Below are positions 14,201-29,200 of a DNA stretch of 64,000 nt, one piece after another (the stretch's first letter is position 1; the number at the start of each line of letters is the position of its first letter). The stretch spans positions 16,037,460 through 16,101,459 of the forward strand of contig CAKAKS010000062.1 of assembly GCA_916700875.1 (NCBI GenBank), written 5' to 3'. The position numbers and the translations under genes were made by a program. Under the pieces are notes generated by a model. That model made no database searches. It saw nothing but the letters and a program-made list of their open reading frames with translations, and was not told the origin of the DNA. Origin of the DNA: Sebastes aleutianus. Taxonomy: Eukaryota; Chordata; Actinopteri; Perciformes; Sebastidae.

Positions 14201-17200
14201 TGTCCTAACAACAATCCAAAACCCCAAAATATGCAATTTACAATGATATAAAACAAAGCAAAGCAGCAAAACATCACATTTGAGAAGCTGGAACCAGATA
14301 ATTTTGGATTAGTGACCTAAATAACTAATAAATAATCTAAATTCTTGTTAATAGACGGATGACCGATTGATGGATGTTAATCATTTTAGCGCTGATTGAG
14401 ACATTTTTAAAACTACAGTTTGACTGATACTGGATATTTTAGGCAGATATTGATATCTAGGGTTTTAAAAATGTGGGAATATAATACAATATTCATTTTT
14501 TTACATAAATACACAACATGAACAAACATTTTTGTTAAGGAACCCTTAACTTTGGATATTAAAGAATAAGCAGGCCATTCTAGAGTTGAGAAATGCACTT
14601 GTCGGTGCTCTCACGTGGACAAACTATGAAATGTCAACAGTTTTTCTAAATTACATCAAACATATCTTTGGTATTTCCAAAGAGCAATTTATGTTACGAT
14701 GTGTGCCGATACTGGGGGCTGTCCTCGACTGAAGAAATTCCTAGTCGGCTAACACTCATACGATTTTGTTGACTAATTGATTAGTTGAATTAATCGACAG
14801 ATCTGTAAAACTGAGTTTCTCCACAAAGAATCACACAAAAGCAACACTTTAAATCTTGTGTTTACCAGAGATTTCATCATAAATTTCTTGGAATAAGTCA
14901 TTCAGCATGAAAAAAAATCATTAAAAAATGACTAATTGACTAAAGAAATCTTAGTCGACTGAGACCAAAACGACCAACTAGCAGAATAATCGACAAAGAG
15001 GGGGCAACCCAACGCAAATATTTATATATCTGTGATATCAGCCGGTCAAATTATCAGTCGTCCTCTTTATCTGAATCTCCTTCAAACCCTTAAGTTCCCC
15101 CAAAGCCCTCAACATGGCCACAACTCAGACCCACATCAGTGCTTTCTAAATGGGGAGTCATTGGTCATGCAGGTTCTCCATTTCAATCCTTCAAGCCCCT
15201 TCAATCCCATACATTCGGCCAGCCCGGCAGACCATCTGTGCAGTTCCCTCATTTGTCCTCAGAGAGGCCTGACACAGCTCAGGCTTGGCTAAAGCAGCCC
15301 GAAGCAGTTAACACCAGCTCTTCCCTTTGAGTCATACAAGTTCTCCAGTGGGATCAGAAAACTCTCCAGCTCTCTTCTTCACTGCTTTAATACTGCTGGC
15401 AGACTCAGAGATTAATTCAGAGGTAATGCCCTGGTGAAGGGTGGTATTGACCTGGGAAGATAATGTCATCATACATTAACTGCGTTTAATGGGAGAGGCT
15501 AGATCATAAGTTGATTTAATTAAAGCTGAGACTGAGTGCAGCGGCAGAAGAGCTCCCCAGAGCAGCAGGACCAAGTACACAGCACCAGAAAGCTGAACTG
15601 AGCCACTTCACACAGCAGCGCAAATGTTCCCCAAACCTTTTAGCTGGCTACTTCATCATGAATTGATTATCAAACAGGCCTACCAGGGACAGGACTCGGA
15701 GGTCCAAGGGGTCTGGTGGCCCTTGGTCAGGGTCGTGTCTAGATGGCAAACCTCCATTTGTGAAACTCTGGCGAGATGGTTGAAGTTAGGCATTGACCTT
15801 GAATGGGTAGGGTTAGGATAGGTCGTCGGGCAGCAAGTCCCACGAGTTTTCGCAAATTTAGGGTGATCATCTGGAAACGACCCTTGGTGCCTGTGTGTGA
15901 GGTGACTTTCTCATTGCAAAATGAAAGCCCCAAAAGTGAAAAACGGACAGATACAAGCGAATATGACCCCTTCAATGGAGTGCTGTGAATGTGAGTGGAT
16001 TTTGGGGTTTGGTTCAGTATTAACTAGGGCTGTCAATCGATTGAAATATTTAATCGCGATTAATCGCAAATTAATCACACGTTTTATCTGTTCAAAATGT
16101 ACCTTAAAAGAGAGATTTGTCAAGTATTTAATACTCTTATCAACATGGGAGTGGGCAAATATGCTTGTTTTATGCAAATGTATGTATATATTTATTATTA
16201 TAAATCAATTAACAACACAAAACAATGACAAATATTGTCCAGAAACCCTCACAGGTACTTCATTTAGCATAAAAAAATATGCTCAATTCAAAACATGGTA
16301 AACTGCAGCCCAACAGGCAACAACAGCTGTCAGTGTGTCAGTGTACTGACTTGACTATGACTTGCCCCAAACTGCATGTGATTATCATAAAGTGGGCATG
16401 TCTGTAAAGGGGAGACTCGTGGGTACCCATAGAACCCATTTTCATTCACATATCTTGAGGTCAGAGGTCAAGAGACCCCTTTGAAAATGGCCATGACAGT
16501 TTTTCCTCGCCAAAATTTAGCGTAAGTTTGGAGCGTTATTTAACCTCCTTCCCGACAAGCTAGTACGACATGGTTGGTACCAATGGATTCCTTGTTAAGG
16601 AGGTGATTACTTAAAGAGCCTCTCAGTGACAGTGTTGTCTTTCTTGTCATCCTCAGCTACACAGATGGCCACGGACAGTGACACACACACACACTGAAAT
16701 AACACATACTTCTGCCTGTCACCATCCATACAGCAGCTTCCAAACATGACTCTAAGAATGTCCACACTTTGAATAAATAACCTCACACACACATTTGCAA
16801 TAATTCCCAAAGACCCATTTTAATGCAACTGGCAGCCAACTTAAAGCCCAGCCTTGAACCCTGGCAGCTGGTGAGACGGGGGATGTTGGGACCACTGTGT
16901 TTACTCGCGGTCTGCTGTGGCAGCCTTGTTTTCCTCTAAAGTGTCCATTTGTTTCGGTTTGTTGTGGCTGGGCTCTGCCTGTTCGTCTCATTGCCTCCTG
17001 GTCCTGATGTGTGGGTGCAGAGTCCATTAGACTGAAGGTCTGGGGGAGGTTAGGGGTGACGTGTCATTAGTGCTCTCTGCATTGCGCTCATGGCTCACTA
17101 GTTCGCTGCCGCATCATCTCTCACTGCTGACCACCTTATGCGCTATAGAGGTGTGTCTGTTTTGGTTTCTCTGAAAGCAAATCAACGTTTAATGGCGGAC

Positions 17201-20200
17201 CACAACCTCTCTGTGGATAAATAAAAACAGAGAAGATGGACCGTTGAGTTTGTCTAAAATCATCCTGCCAGGCTGAAGGAAAGGCAGCCACTCTGACACC
17301 CCCCATTTATACAAAAGCTCAGCCTCACCACACAATGGCCTCTTCAAGGTGCAGTGGCCTTGTTTAACTATGACTAATGATTGTACTACGATAACTCTCA
17401 TGTTTCTGAATCAATTATTGCTCGCAAAGTAGAAACGTGATCTTAAAGGTCATCTAGAACTTTACACAAAATGTGCATCTTGTCACACAAAAAAACTTAA
17501 ATTATAACTTATAATTCTTAGATCTCTGCAGACTTTCACAAGCAACCAAAATCTCTGAATTTAATGCCTCAAATTTACTTTAATTTGCAAAATTGTTAAA
17601 TTGCAAATAAACATCAAATTAGGGCCCTTTTCCACTGGACAAAAAACCCACTAACATCTGTTACAATCAGTATTCATTCCCTGGACAAATGACTCTGCAG
17701 TAGTCACAGGTTTTCATTGGCTCCAGCTCCGATTGGCAGTGACACGCTAATTCTCATCCCTTTTCCGGTGCTTTCTTTGTCACCTCATTCACAAATTCCC
17801 TCCGTCCAAGCAGCGCTTGAACATCGTTCCAAATTAGTCGGGACCGAGTTTGAAGAGAGAGTAACAGATATTAAAAAGAAGCAACCACCGTTGCATTTTC
17901 ACTGTTTACTAACCCTGTTTTCCGGCACGTTTGTGACTTCAAAAGTGACACCAAGAAAAAAAAAAAAAGAAAGGCATACTCGTCTACTGGCAATGGGAAA
18001 GGAGTCTATTGCCTATTTTTTTTTAAAAAAACAGTATATACACACTAATTTTGGTGGAAAAGGGATATTAGTTTTCAAGCCCGACCCAGAAGAAGTCATC
18101 TCAAAAGACAAAAAAATATGTCATGTAGTCTGGTGTCTGCATGAATTTGAATTTGGGTTTCACATTTGTCAGTCTCGCAAAAGGACCCTGTTCATTATAG
18201 AACTGACGGTACCATGGGAGGGTGCAGTCAGTGAAGCGTACAAACGCAAAAAAATCTGAAGTGCTCTGACCTAGCAACTGAAGCAGGACAAATCGGCTGG
18301 AGAACACGGGTGCTCCCAGTGGAGGTCGGCTGCAGGCGGTTTTGTGGCCATGTCAACCACCACGCTGCTGAAAGGGATGGGAGCCCCTCCGACAGGCCGT
18401 CAAGTCACTGACAGAGGCTGCCAAGCGAAGCCTCAACTGGCTCTGGCTGAAAAGAAAGGATAAGAACTGGGCGGGTAAGATGACCGTCATCCACCAGGAT
18501 GGATAAACGCGGAGGGCGGTGCATCTGGGACACCAGGTGTCACCTTTGAGCCCTCTGGAGGTGTTGTGGGTCTAACAACGAAACACCAAGAAAGGAGGGT
18601 ACCCACCTGAAGACCCCAGTGAAGTAATTAACCCCCTATACCAAAAACAAGGAACGATTGCTGCTCACAATACAGGACTGTAAAACCAAGTCCTGTGAGT
18701 TCAAATGTTAGGAAACAAATTCAGTTATTTTGCCCCTTAAAGACACTTACACCATTACACCTTAATGTTAACTAGTAAAAGTGAAAGGAATAAGTCAACA
18801 CAAAACAAACTTACAAATATGATGTCAGGCTCTGGGGTAATTAATCTGTCTATTACTATTAGTCTATAAATAGTGAGGAAAAAAAATGCTTGTTTGGTCT
18901 GACCAGCATTTCAAATAAATGCTTTTCCTCTCTAAATCAGAGCAGAGTACAGGATGTTTTACACAGCATTAGACTACACTCAGTGTTTCCTGCCCTCTTC
19001 ATGACTCACATCACTGGCGTCATCCTGTTAGTGTGAAACTGAAGGACATTTTCATCCCCACGTTCCTGGTAATCCTGCTGATAAGTAAGGGGAATTGATT
19101 TCAACCCTTACGTCAGCCTCTTTTACTTTGTATGCTGAGCCTCAAACTGTCTGTTTAGCTTGTGCTGCGTGCTCCGTCTGAAGATCAGTAGTGTATGGAA
19201 GCGGGCACGCCGTGTCTTTTTTGTCAGGGTCACTCAGGCAGCTTGGCATGTGGTAGGTATTACACAGGCGCGTGTCCTCATTAAAGCGGTTTAGCATACT
19301 GTAGTCCACATCACATCCAAGTCTGGGTCAAACGGTTTATATTTGGAAGAGAGGGAAATGTGAGGGAAAACAGTCGTTAGTGTGAGTCTATAATGAAATA
19401 CGTAAAAAGTGCATGTGTAGCATTCGAACAGTAACACAGCAGTAAGAGATTTGCAGTAGTAGATAACTACTTTGCTAATAAACTGCCAGCCTGACGGCCT
19501 CTACACTGGGCTTTATATGCTGTGCCACTAGTTGTGATATGATAATGTGATGGACTGCTGCATGGCACAACACCAGAAGAGGCTGCTGTTATTAGAGCAG
19601 TTACAGTCCGAAAGCTCAATGAACATTTATCCTCATCAGTAAAGTGAGTATGCTTACTATCTAGCAAAAGAAGCGACCAATAATCAAATTTAATTTGCTT
19701 TATTAACAAAAATTACACCAAGGTTTTTTCATTATAAAGGCTTAATCAGTAACCAAGTCATTTACTCCTAAAGCTCGATCTTTTCATTTTTACAATTGTT
19801 GGCTGGACCGCAGAGGGCCAGCCCTACAAACGCAGAAGTCTGTCACTGAGTGATGAGGTTACATGATTGGTCGCGCCGAGTGTTGGAGTTTCCTCATTGG
19901 CCGTTGGTCTTTCAAAATGAAAAGGCGGGAACAGTCCTTTATGCAAATGAGTCCATTCTGCGCGACATGTCCAGCTCATGAAATTTGGACCAAGCTGTCA
20001 AACTAGGCGATCGAGGTCTAAAATGAAACAAGATTCAGCTCTGGCATAGCCTATTTCTCGCTTAAAATGTTTTCAGAAGTAGATTTTGGTGGATTGTTTA
20101 GACGGAATAACAAAGTTTACGAACAGGCCGCCACGTTGTTTCCTGTTTGAAACGGCAAGCAGAAAACCAGGGACCAATTAGGTGCATTCCACGAGAGGGT

Positions 20201-23200
20201 ACGTCACTGCTTGAACGGCCAGTTGAGAGGAGCAGCGTGTCCCCTATTGTCCTCGCCGGACCAGGTGGACATGTACCGCTGTATTTAACATTATAGACAT
20301 GACCACTGACTATTTGTGTAACAATTTAGCCACAAATTCACAAACTGACCATACACGGTCCAGACATATACTCGGTTTGGACCAAGTGAGCGAATTAAAG
20401 AACAGGCGAGAAAGCCGGAAAATGAGTATTGAAAACGTTTCAATTCAGAATTGACGCGTCATCCGATTGGCTCTTCTGATCGGCTTTCATAAGGACCACC
20501 CATCAAACTAAACAAAAAACGGACGATAATGATCGGTGGACAATCGATTTGAGCATTCTTACTAGTTTACATTAAATAAGGTCCACTAAATAAAAATGGA
20601 AAACGCAAATGCACTACTCAGAATTACTCAAATGAATAACAATAATAAATGGTTGAACTACATGTTTGCACTGAGCTTTTAATTTGGTAGACATATTGAA
20701 GTTGTAACTATCCTTCAAGTAACATTTTGAGACTTGAGGCGATGGCCAAGTTGCCATTATCCAGTCCAAACAACCCAGGAATGAGTTTCACTCTTGTCTG
20801 CCATTGTTTGTTTGTGATTAATTTATATCGGATTTGTTTTGGTCCGCCCATCTGTCCGTCCATCTGGTGGGGCCGTGACATAATGCACAAGCCTGTGGAG
20901 TAGCTCCAACTGTCCCTCCTGCACCCCCCTACACACACCCCCCCCCCCAATTTCCTGACGTCGGAGCTGCTCCTCTCCTCACCTCCGTCAGCTCCATCAC
21001 CTGCTTTACATTTAATGCTCAGTCCCTCCTTCCTTCTCAGTCATACATTGTTGTGGAGATCAGTTGTAATGACCGTATGTGGTTCATATTTCTCAGTATC
21101 AGAAAAAGCAGTGTTTGACCAGAACCGAGGTATTGTGTAAGCACTAGCATTAAAAACGTAGATGATCTGGACTATTAAATCACAACTAATAGAATGATTA
21201 GTTATGAATATAGAATAAAATGATTGCCTAAACTATGAAGAAAAGACAGAATTATCCTTTAAGTAAGTTATAGTTGTGCTTTAAACTTGTGCTCATTTTG
21301 TATATGAATTAGAGGAATATGCATGTTTTGTAAAATAGCAGTGCCTAAACTAAACTACATTGGACTGTTGCAGGTTATAATTTATCTTTTCTACAGACAT
21401 CGACCCTTAATATCTAAATATTGATCAATGTTTCATACTGCACTGGTTTTTCTATTCAAATATGAGCCTTGATTGTACTGGAATTTCCATATTATTCAAT
21501 TAATGTATTGGATATAATAATTGGTGATTTCCCTTCAATCGATAACGTATAATGAGAGTTTAATAGCATAATCTATAACGATGAGAACTGATCCGTCTAG
21601 ATCAACAGAAACCTATAATGTAAAGAAGCCACAGAATCAGAGCAGGAAGGACACTGACCTCCACATGAAACCTTGAACAATGAGCTTCACCCAAAGTGTT
21701 TTAGCTATCACCAGAGCCATCACATTAACTGTTTCTCTCTCTCTCTCTCTCTCTCTTTGTCTTTTAGTATTGTGGGTCACACTGAGCCGTACACTAAACT
21801 GTGCTGTAAAGGCTTCTGCATAGACATCCTGAAGAAGTTGTCCCGCACCATAAAGTTTTCCTACGACCTCTACCTGGTCACCAACGGCAAGCACGGCAAG
21901 CTCGTCCGAGGCATTTGGAACGGGATGATCGGAGAGGTAAGTTAATTTCACATGACCACAGTCCCACTTCACTCCACAGTGACATCGCCAAGATTAGGAA
22001 TGAGGTCATTTCTCTGTTAGCTGCTTCTCGGTACTGCAGGAGTGAAATATTCACTGCCAAGATGCAAAACATACATCTACAATTTCAGGGAAAGAACATT
22101 GGGCCTCACGCAAGAACCGCTCGTAAGAACAGATTTGTTCTTAAGTGGCGTGATTGAGGAGAACTTTGAAATGTTAGATTTAGCTCTGTTATGGCTACTT
22201 CGGTGGCCCAACGCTGAATAAGCAGAACTGAATCAGCACAGGAACCTTTATGACTAGCAAACCAAGGACAATATGCCTTAAACTGCACTAATGTTGGTTT
22301 AAGAGTAGAATATGAAGGGTGGTTTCACTGCCTCTTATGGGAATTGGTCTTTTGGGTACTTCAGGAATTAGAAGGTTTGGGGGCTTCCAACTAGGATTGT
22401 GCCGATTGGTGATCGGATCATACTGTATATTGACAACTGAAGGGATGATCGACGATTGTTTTGTCATTGTCACTGTTAGATGTTATAAAAATGATCTCTA
22501 CTGAGCATTTAGAGGGGTTTCTAGTGGAGTGGCATGTCCGCCCGCTGAGCTCTGATAATCAGCACAAGTGAACTTTAAATCCTTAATTACAAACCAGTTT
22601 GCCAGTGACATAACTCTCCCCACCCCCTCCTACTCCTACCGCCTCCTGGCTATCCAATCTTGAGTAACCACGATTGGGCGATATGAAAATAGAAACCATC
22701 GGCCAACCCTAAAGAGATGAGAGAAGAGAAGAATGGTGATATGTCCAGACATCACTCCTTAGACCCTTCCTGCCTAGTAGACATCCACACCTTTCAAACT
22801 CCTTATAGAGTGTAACCTGGTTATAATGGAGGCTACTTGGTTATTTAGGTTGGAGTAAGGAGATCACTGATGTATTTTTCTTTTGTCTTCTTTTTATATC
22901 TCATTATGTTAAGGTAACAAATATCCATTGTATTAGGATAAATTGTAAAGCCTAGAGGGGAGGTTTCACTATAAGCCCTTTGGAGTTTCTTACCTCTGCT
23001 CCACAATCCATGCTGTTTGTTATATAATTTAGTTTTTTATCACTTCCTTTGTGTTAATACAATAAACTAATTATGGTTATTCCAAAAAAAAACTTGAGGT
23101 TTGGTATGTGTGTTAATTGTTGCTTGTTGCAGCGAGATGTTTTATTCCCCGCCCTAACTATAAACTCTCCATCTGGGCAGAAAAGCACAAATTGTCAAAT

Positions 23201-26200
23201 TTGATGAGAATTAGGAGCAGAAAGGACATCTTTTTTGTAAGAGACATCTTCATCGAGCCTTGGAACCAGTTTAAAGTACGGTAGCAACATATCACTCCCA
23301 AAAAACTACATGTACAGAAATATCATAATACATACTTAGGGAAAGAGAAGACTATATATACACAAATATCCACTCATTTAATCCCCTAACTATTAAAGTC
23401 ATTTTGATGCTGTGATTTGCAACTTTAATTATTGGATCTTCCATAATTTCGAAAATTATTTTATCATTTTATCAATGCTCAAAATCCTCAAAAAGGCATG
23501 TTTAAATGCAAATCTTTAACTAAACTTTGATTTTTTTGTTTATTACTTTTGTATGTGATCAGAGTAAAACCCACTGATTGACCCATTGTGGTATTAAGTT
23601 TAAAAAACAATCATGAAAGTAAATAATTTTTCTTTGATTATGAGCAAGACATTGCGTGTGCCAACGACAGAAAAGAGTGAAATCAGAGTGAAAGCCTCAG
23701 ACAAAAGACTGTTTTGCTTCGGTTAAAAAAAAAAAAAAAAAAGAAAAAGCAATTTTGAAGTCAAGAGTAAATGAATTGGTACGAAGGTCACTGTGCTGGG
23801 TGAGGGAGAGACTGTTGTACAGAAAGGAGGAGTAGGTGTCCTTGTGAATAATCACTGCAGCCGGAGTCATCTAGCCGGCCCTCGTCTTGAGGAGTTAGAG
23901 GATACATCATTAGATGGCCTGTTTTTCCACTGTTTTCTAAAATAGGAAGGCTATTGTGCTCAATGAGACATTGCCCTCCATAGGACAACTAATGGCTTGT
24001 ATGAGGCGGAGTGTTGGGACTGTAAATCTACCAGCTCTCCATCAGTATGATAAACAGTGGTGTGGTATGGCAGTAAAGGCTGGACAAGCAGTCACAGGAG
24101 CATTTGAACCGTAGAGAGTTTCAAACATTAGCAAAAAAATAGCATCACTTCCTATTTAGCCAGAGTCCCAGTGACCTTTAGCCTGCAGTGATTAATTCCA
24201 CTTCCTGCTTGTAATGTTTGTCAGCAGACACATTATGTAATAGGCATTATGCTGCAATACCTTATAATGCATTAGAGATGGATTACATGGTGGATCATGC
24301 TTTACACAATGCATTGGTGGAAAAGGTAAGATAACATTAGGATAGGCTCTTGATGTTGTGTCTGTCCGGCTGCTGGAAGAGACAGTACATCACCCTCAGG
24401 GACAGAGGCCGAGCGTGTTGACTTCAATGATGGATGAGATTTATCTCAAAGTTCAGCGGTGGACGTCCAGTATTATGTCAGATACTGCTAAACAGAGTCA
24501 GATTTATTATAACGTCAAACAAACATCCACTCTACATTCACACTTTCACCCACAAAACATCTCTGTTGACTTCCCTAAGGTGTTCTACAAGCGGGCGGAC
24601 ATGGCCATCGGCTCGCTGACCATAAACGAAGAGCGCTCGGAGATTATTGACTTCTCGGTGCCGTTTGTGGAGACGGGGATCAGCGTGATGGTGGCCAGGA
24701 GTAACGGGACTGTCTCACCATCTGCCTTCTTAGGTGAGAAACTCCTCTGTGCTTCCCTGAGGTAATGAAGACATATGGATGTGGATGCTTTTGCCTCTGC
24801 TTGAAATGATGTGCTTAATTTAGCTATCGATGGGGCATTGTGGGGTTTCACTGTGATTGCAATGGCACTGGTTCCTTCCCCTCATTTTCTGTGACCTCTG
24901 GTTACTCTTTAAACATGTAATGATTTTAATTAACCAAATATAATTTTTATGCTTATATATTTTGAAAAATTTACATTTTAATTTGTCTTATCTTATTTAT
25001 TTATATAATGTATAATATCTACAGTATATATCTATATATTTAATTTTTGTATTTTTTTTATTCTTTCTTTATCATATTTTCTTACATTTTTTAGGGTTAT
25101 GTGTATCCTTTTTATGGTTAATTATTTTGGAAATGTTTCATAATGTGTAAGTTATTTTGTCTTGTGTGTATGTATATATATTACATTACATTTTTTGTAT
25201 TTTTTTAATTATTCTTTATATTATACCATATTTTGTATATTATGTGTTTATTAATTTCTGGCCAAGGTCAACAGATGAACATTTGTCCTCTGACAAATAA
25301 AAAAATCAAATCAAAAATATGATGAATATTGTACCTCCATGACATTCATAATTATATTTAAACAAATCAGTGTTATAGGCTTTTCATTTGTAGGATAGAA
25401 TTTAGCTTCCTTTAATGCTGATATGACATAAATTCATGATAGTAGTAGAATCAATTGTCTTTGTTTTAGTTTGCCCAGTTTTTCTTTATCGCCACCAACA
25501 GGTGAAGTCTGAATGTTGAGTGTCTCAGTGAGCTCTTCTTTCCGCCTGACCTCTGTCATCTGTCCCTGTAGAACCATACAGTCCAGCGGTCTGGGTGATG
25601 ATGTTCGTCATGTGTCTGACTGTCGTGGCCATCACAGTCTTCATTTTTGAATACTGCAGTCCAGTCGGGTACAACCGCAGTCTGGTCAGTGCCAAAGGTG
25701 AGTCTCGCCTCCCTCCCTCGTCCATCTGCTGATCCTCTCTTCACAACCACCACAGGGTAGAAGATGAGAGTGTGGCTGCTTTATCAGCATAGTTGTTTGC
25801 TTTTTTTAAGTGCAACTAAAAGCACGTACATACCTAGAAACTGCAGAGAGACACTGTACATAAAGAGTTGATGTCTATAAACTGTAGAGAATCTGAGTTT
25901 TCTTTTTCAGTTTTTTGCTAAAAAACAACACAGAAACAACGGTCTCTTGAAAGACAAGTCAATATGTTGACCATTCTGTGGCAAGAGGACACTACAGGTG
26001 GCATTACATGAGATCTAAGATGATTTTGGTTTAGTTAGGGGTCTATGTGAAAGTACAGTGAGCTCAAAATTAAGGTCTACCCTCTTCCAACAACCCTAAC
26101 CTTCCATATTTTCAGAAACTGCATCATCATCAGTACGTAAATTGTGGAGAATAGTGCACTGGAAAAGATAGAATACAACGTACTGTATGTTTCCATTTGG

Positions 26201-29200
26201 GGTTTTAATTTTTATTTTAAAATCCAGAAGTTAAGATGCATTTTCAAACATTTAAAAAAAAAGGATAATTTTTCTTTTTACTTTTGTCATAATGCTGAAA
26301 AAAAACTGATTTTCATGTGCTTTAATGAATTAATTCAATACTGGCATCCCTGAACTTCCACATACAGAAATGACAAAGTCTCGAGAGGATTTAGAGAACA
26401 TGTGAAATCCAAGCCACATATTGGAACAATGCCAGGAAAATTGAGATACTGCAGTTTCATTTCAGAGCCATGTGGTCTATAAAACATCTTATAATGGATG
26501 AAGAAAGGCTAAAAGGGGCTACGCTCATGGCGTGGCTTCTCATCTCTGTATGTATTTTAGGGTGTTTTGCATTCAAGATGCCAAAATTTATAGCAATGTC
26601 AAAACGGTGACGTTCTCGTTGCATAACATCAACATCAAACCGATTTTATACATTTTAGTCTAGACATGTAACTGAGTTATCTTTCAGACAACCATAGAAG
26701 ACAGCTGCTTCACTGCTGTTGTGTGTTATTGTCTTCCATAAGTCAGTCTGCTGACATTTGATTTCAAGTTAAGGATGTAAGATTTCCTCATCGTAATGGC
26801 AACACAGACAGATTCCCATTTGCATTGAAATACTACAACAATCACACCTGCATACACAGTGGTGCGGACATAAAACCCAATCCAGCTTCTGTCAAAATGT
26901 AAACAGCTCGACTTGTGGACAGAGCAACACACAACACTGTTACTCAGAAAGACACCTCTGTTCAGTCAAAACTCAGTCACGTATTTAAACTGAAATGTAT
27001 ACAATATACCTACAAAAACAGATTTGGTGTTAAGCAAATCGCATGTTTTTTTCTATTTAATTTACATTAGAGAACAGTCTAAACTAAAAGGAGTGTAAAT
27101 AAGCCGATTCAAGAGACTGTCCTTTGGTCATTTGTTCAAGCTACATTTAGGCAATGTTTCCTCACAAGGGAGCTTTTGCACTCATACAAATAGTAACAGT
27201 AGTATGATGTTACACTGCCAAAAACCTGGATGGATCAGCATACAAAGCATGTAACATCTTCACAAGCGAGCACAGGTAGCATCGGCTGTTTTTCCTCAAA
27301 CCTTAAACAAGAAGTTTTACTTGTCTAAAGTTGCCCATGGAGGCGGCACATCAAAATACACTTGAGTTTAGAGCTGCAGCAATTAACCGCTTAGTTGTCA
27401 ACTATAAAATTAAACTATTCAAATGCAACTATTTATTTTGATAACCGATTCATCGGTTTGAGTAATTTTTTTAAGAAAAAAAAAGGACAAATTCTCTGAT
27501 TCCAGCTTCTTAAATGTGAATATTTTCTGGTTTCTTTACTCCAATATGACAGTAAACTGAATATCTTCGAGTTGTGGACAAAACAAGACATTTGAGGACG
27601 TCATCTTGGGCTTTGGGAAACACTGATCAACATTTTTCACCATTTTATCGACCAAAAATCGAATCGATTAATCGAGAAAATATTCGCCAGATTAATCAAC
27701 AATGAAAATAATTGTTAGTTGCGGCCCTGCTTGAGTTATTTTTGGAAAAGTCATATGGTCCATACTCTTATTTTGTCGTTTTGGTAGCATAGCCATTGTA
27801 CAGTGATGCTTGTATGTCCTCCAACATTGTCCACTGTATATCGACTGATACTGAGTCCTGTCCATCCTCCCCAGATCCCGGAGGCCCCACCTTCACTATC
27901 GGGAAGTCCGTGTGGCTGCTGTGGGGAATCGTCTTCAACAACTCTGTCCCCATTGAGAACCCAAAGGGCACCACCAGTAAGATCATGGTCCTGGTCTGGG
28001 CTTTCTTTGCTGTCATCTTCCTGGCTTCCTACACAGCCAACCTGGCAGCCTTCATGATCCAGGAGCAATACATCGACACGGTCTCTGGACTGAGTGACAA
28101 AAAGGTACGGCGCTCTGTCATTGTCATTGACAGTCCTGTGTGTGTTGTCAGGCGTGTTGTTGTGTTTGATGTACAGCTTAGGAAAAACACAAAGTGGTCT
28201 ATTTTGGGTGTGTAAACAGTGTGAGGTAGGCTACGATAGGCAAATATCCAGAAGTGTCAATGTCATGGCTGTGACTTTTCCCTTTCCCCGCAAAATATAA
28301 AAGGGTTCATAGAGTAAGTGGTGAAATTGAATTACATCCTCGGATTCTTTAGATGAGGTTGTCTGTGAAAAGCCTGTGAAATGTAATACATAAGTGGATT
28401 TTCTGGGCGGACGGTGATTATAAATTTTGGTATTATCTTATGCATATTTGTCTGGCCTGAGGATGTGTTTTATAGGAGTATTGACAAGGAAATCCATGTT
28501 AAACCGCCAACACAATAAATGCTTTCTAGACTCTTTGCTCGCAGGCAACTGAAGGGATTAAAGAGGCATCTGAGGAAAAGACCAAGCTGTCCACTGCTCA
28601 TTACGATTCTGGCAAAGTCATTTACAATTCTCGTCTCATTATACATTAACTCGGCTATGCAGAGAAAGAAACAGAGCCATTTTGACAGCGAGTCCATAGA
28701 TTATTGAACAGCAGTCGGCATGGCATCGTGGAGGGAATGCAGGGTTGTACTGCTGTTTGTCCAGCTGTGCAGAACCCTTCAGGTTAAGTAAATGTAAATG
28801 AGGTACAAGAGGAAGCCACAGAGAGTGACCTTGTATCAGAGGAGGGGGTGATGAAGACGCGCAGGACGGCTTTAAGGACACTGCGCTGTGTTAAGCGTTA
28901 AGGCAGATGATTACCTCATCCCTACAGAACAGACACTTCACTTATAAGCCCTTCTGATTGGGTAACTCATCATGTTAACTCTGACATCGCCCAACCTCTT
29001 TCAATCCACCATTCGGGTCCGACGCGCTACATCTCTGTCCTATGTAGTGCAGTGAGGTGTATGCAGAAAATGTCAAGATATAGCAACATAGCTTCACAGT
29101 AGGCTACATGGAGGTCAAACACTTTAAGCAGCCATGTTTATGTTGTTTAAAGTGTTTGAAAGACATCTTGTGGTCTTGCAAATAATCAGTTCCTTCTCAG

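Larger units (their letters stand above)
10987..21767 (+). other. grin2c intron, 10.8 kb
   Basis: The longest intron in the window. It contains several repeats (11068-11575, 12168-12787, 13613-14086, 14100-15062, 16023-16600), a decayed retroelement ORF piece (18160-18640) and a probable repeat at 19730-20570. In 15065-16020, 16810-18100, 18650-19720 and 20580-21730 nothing convincing was seen. It ends in a CT microsatellite that forms the acceptor pyrimidine tract. Confidence 0.8.

Noticed and set aside
17717..18259. 180-residue open frame on the + strand
   Set aside because: Only its last 25 or so residues resemble anything, and that is a decayed retroelement; the rest is AT-rich intron.
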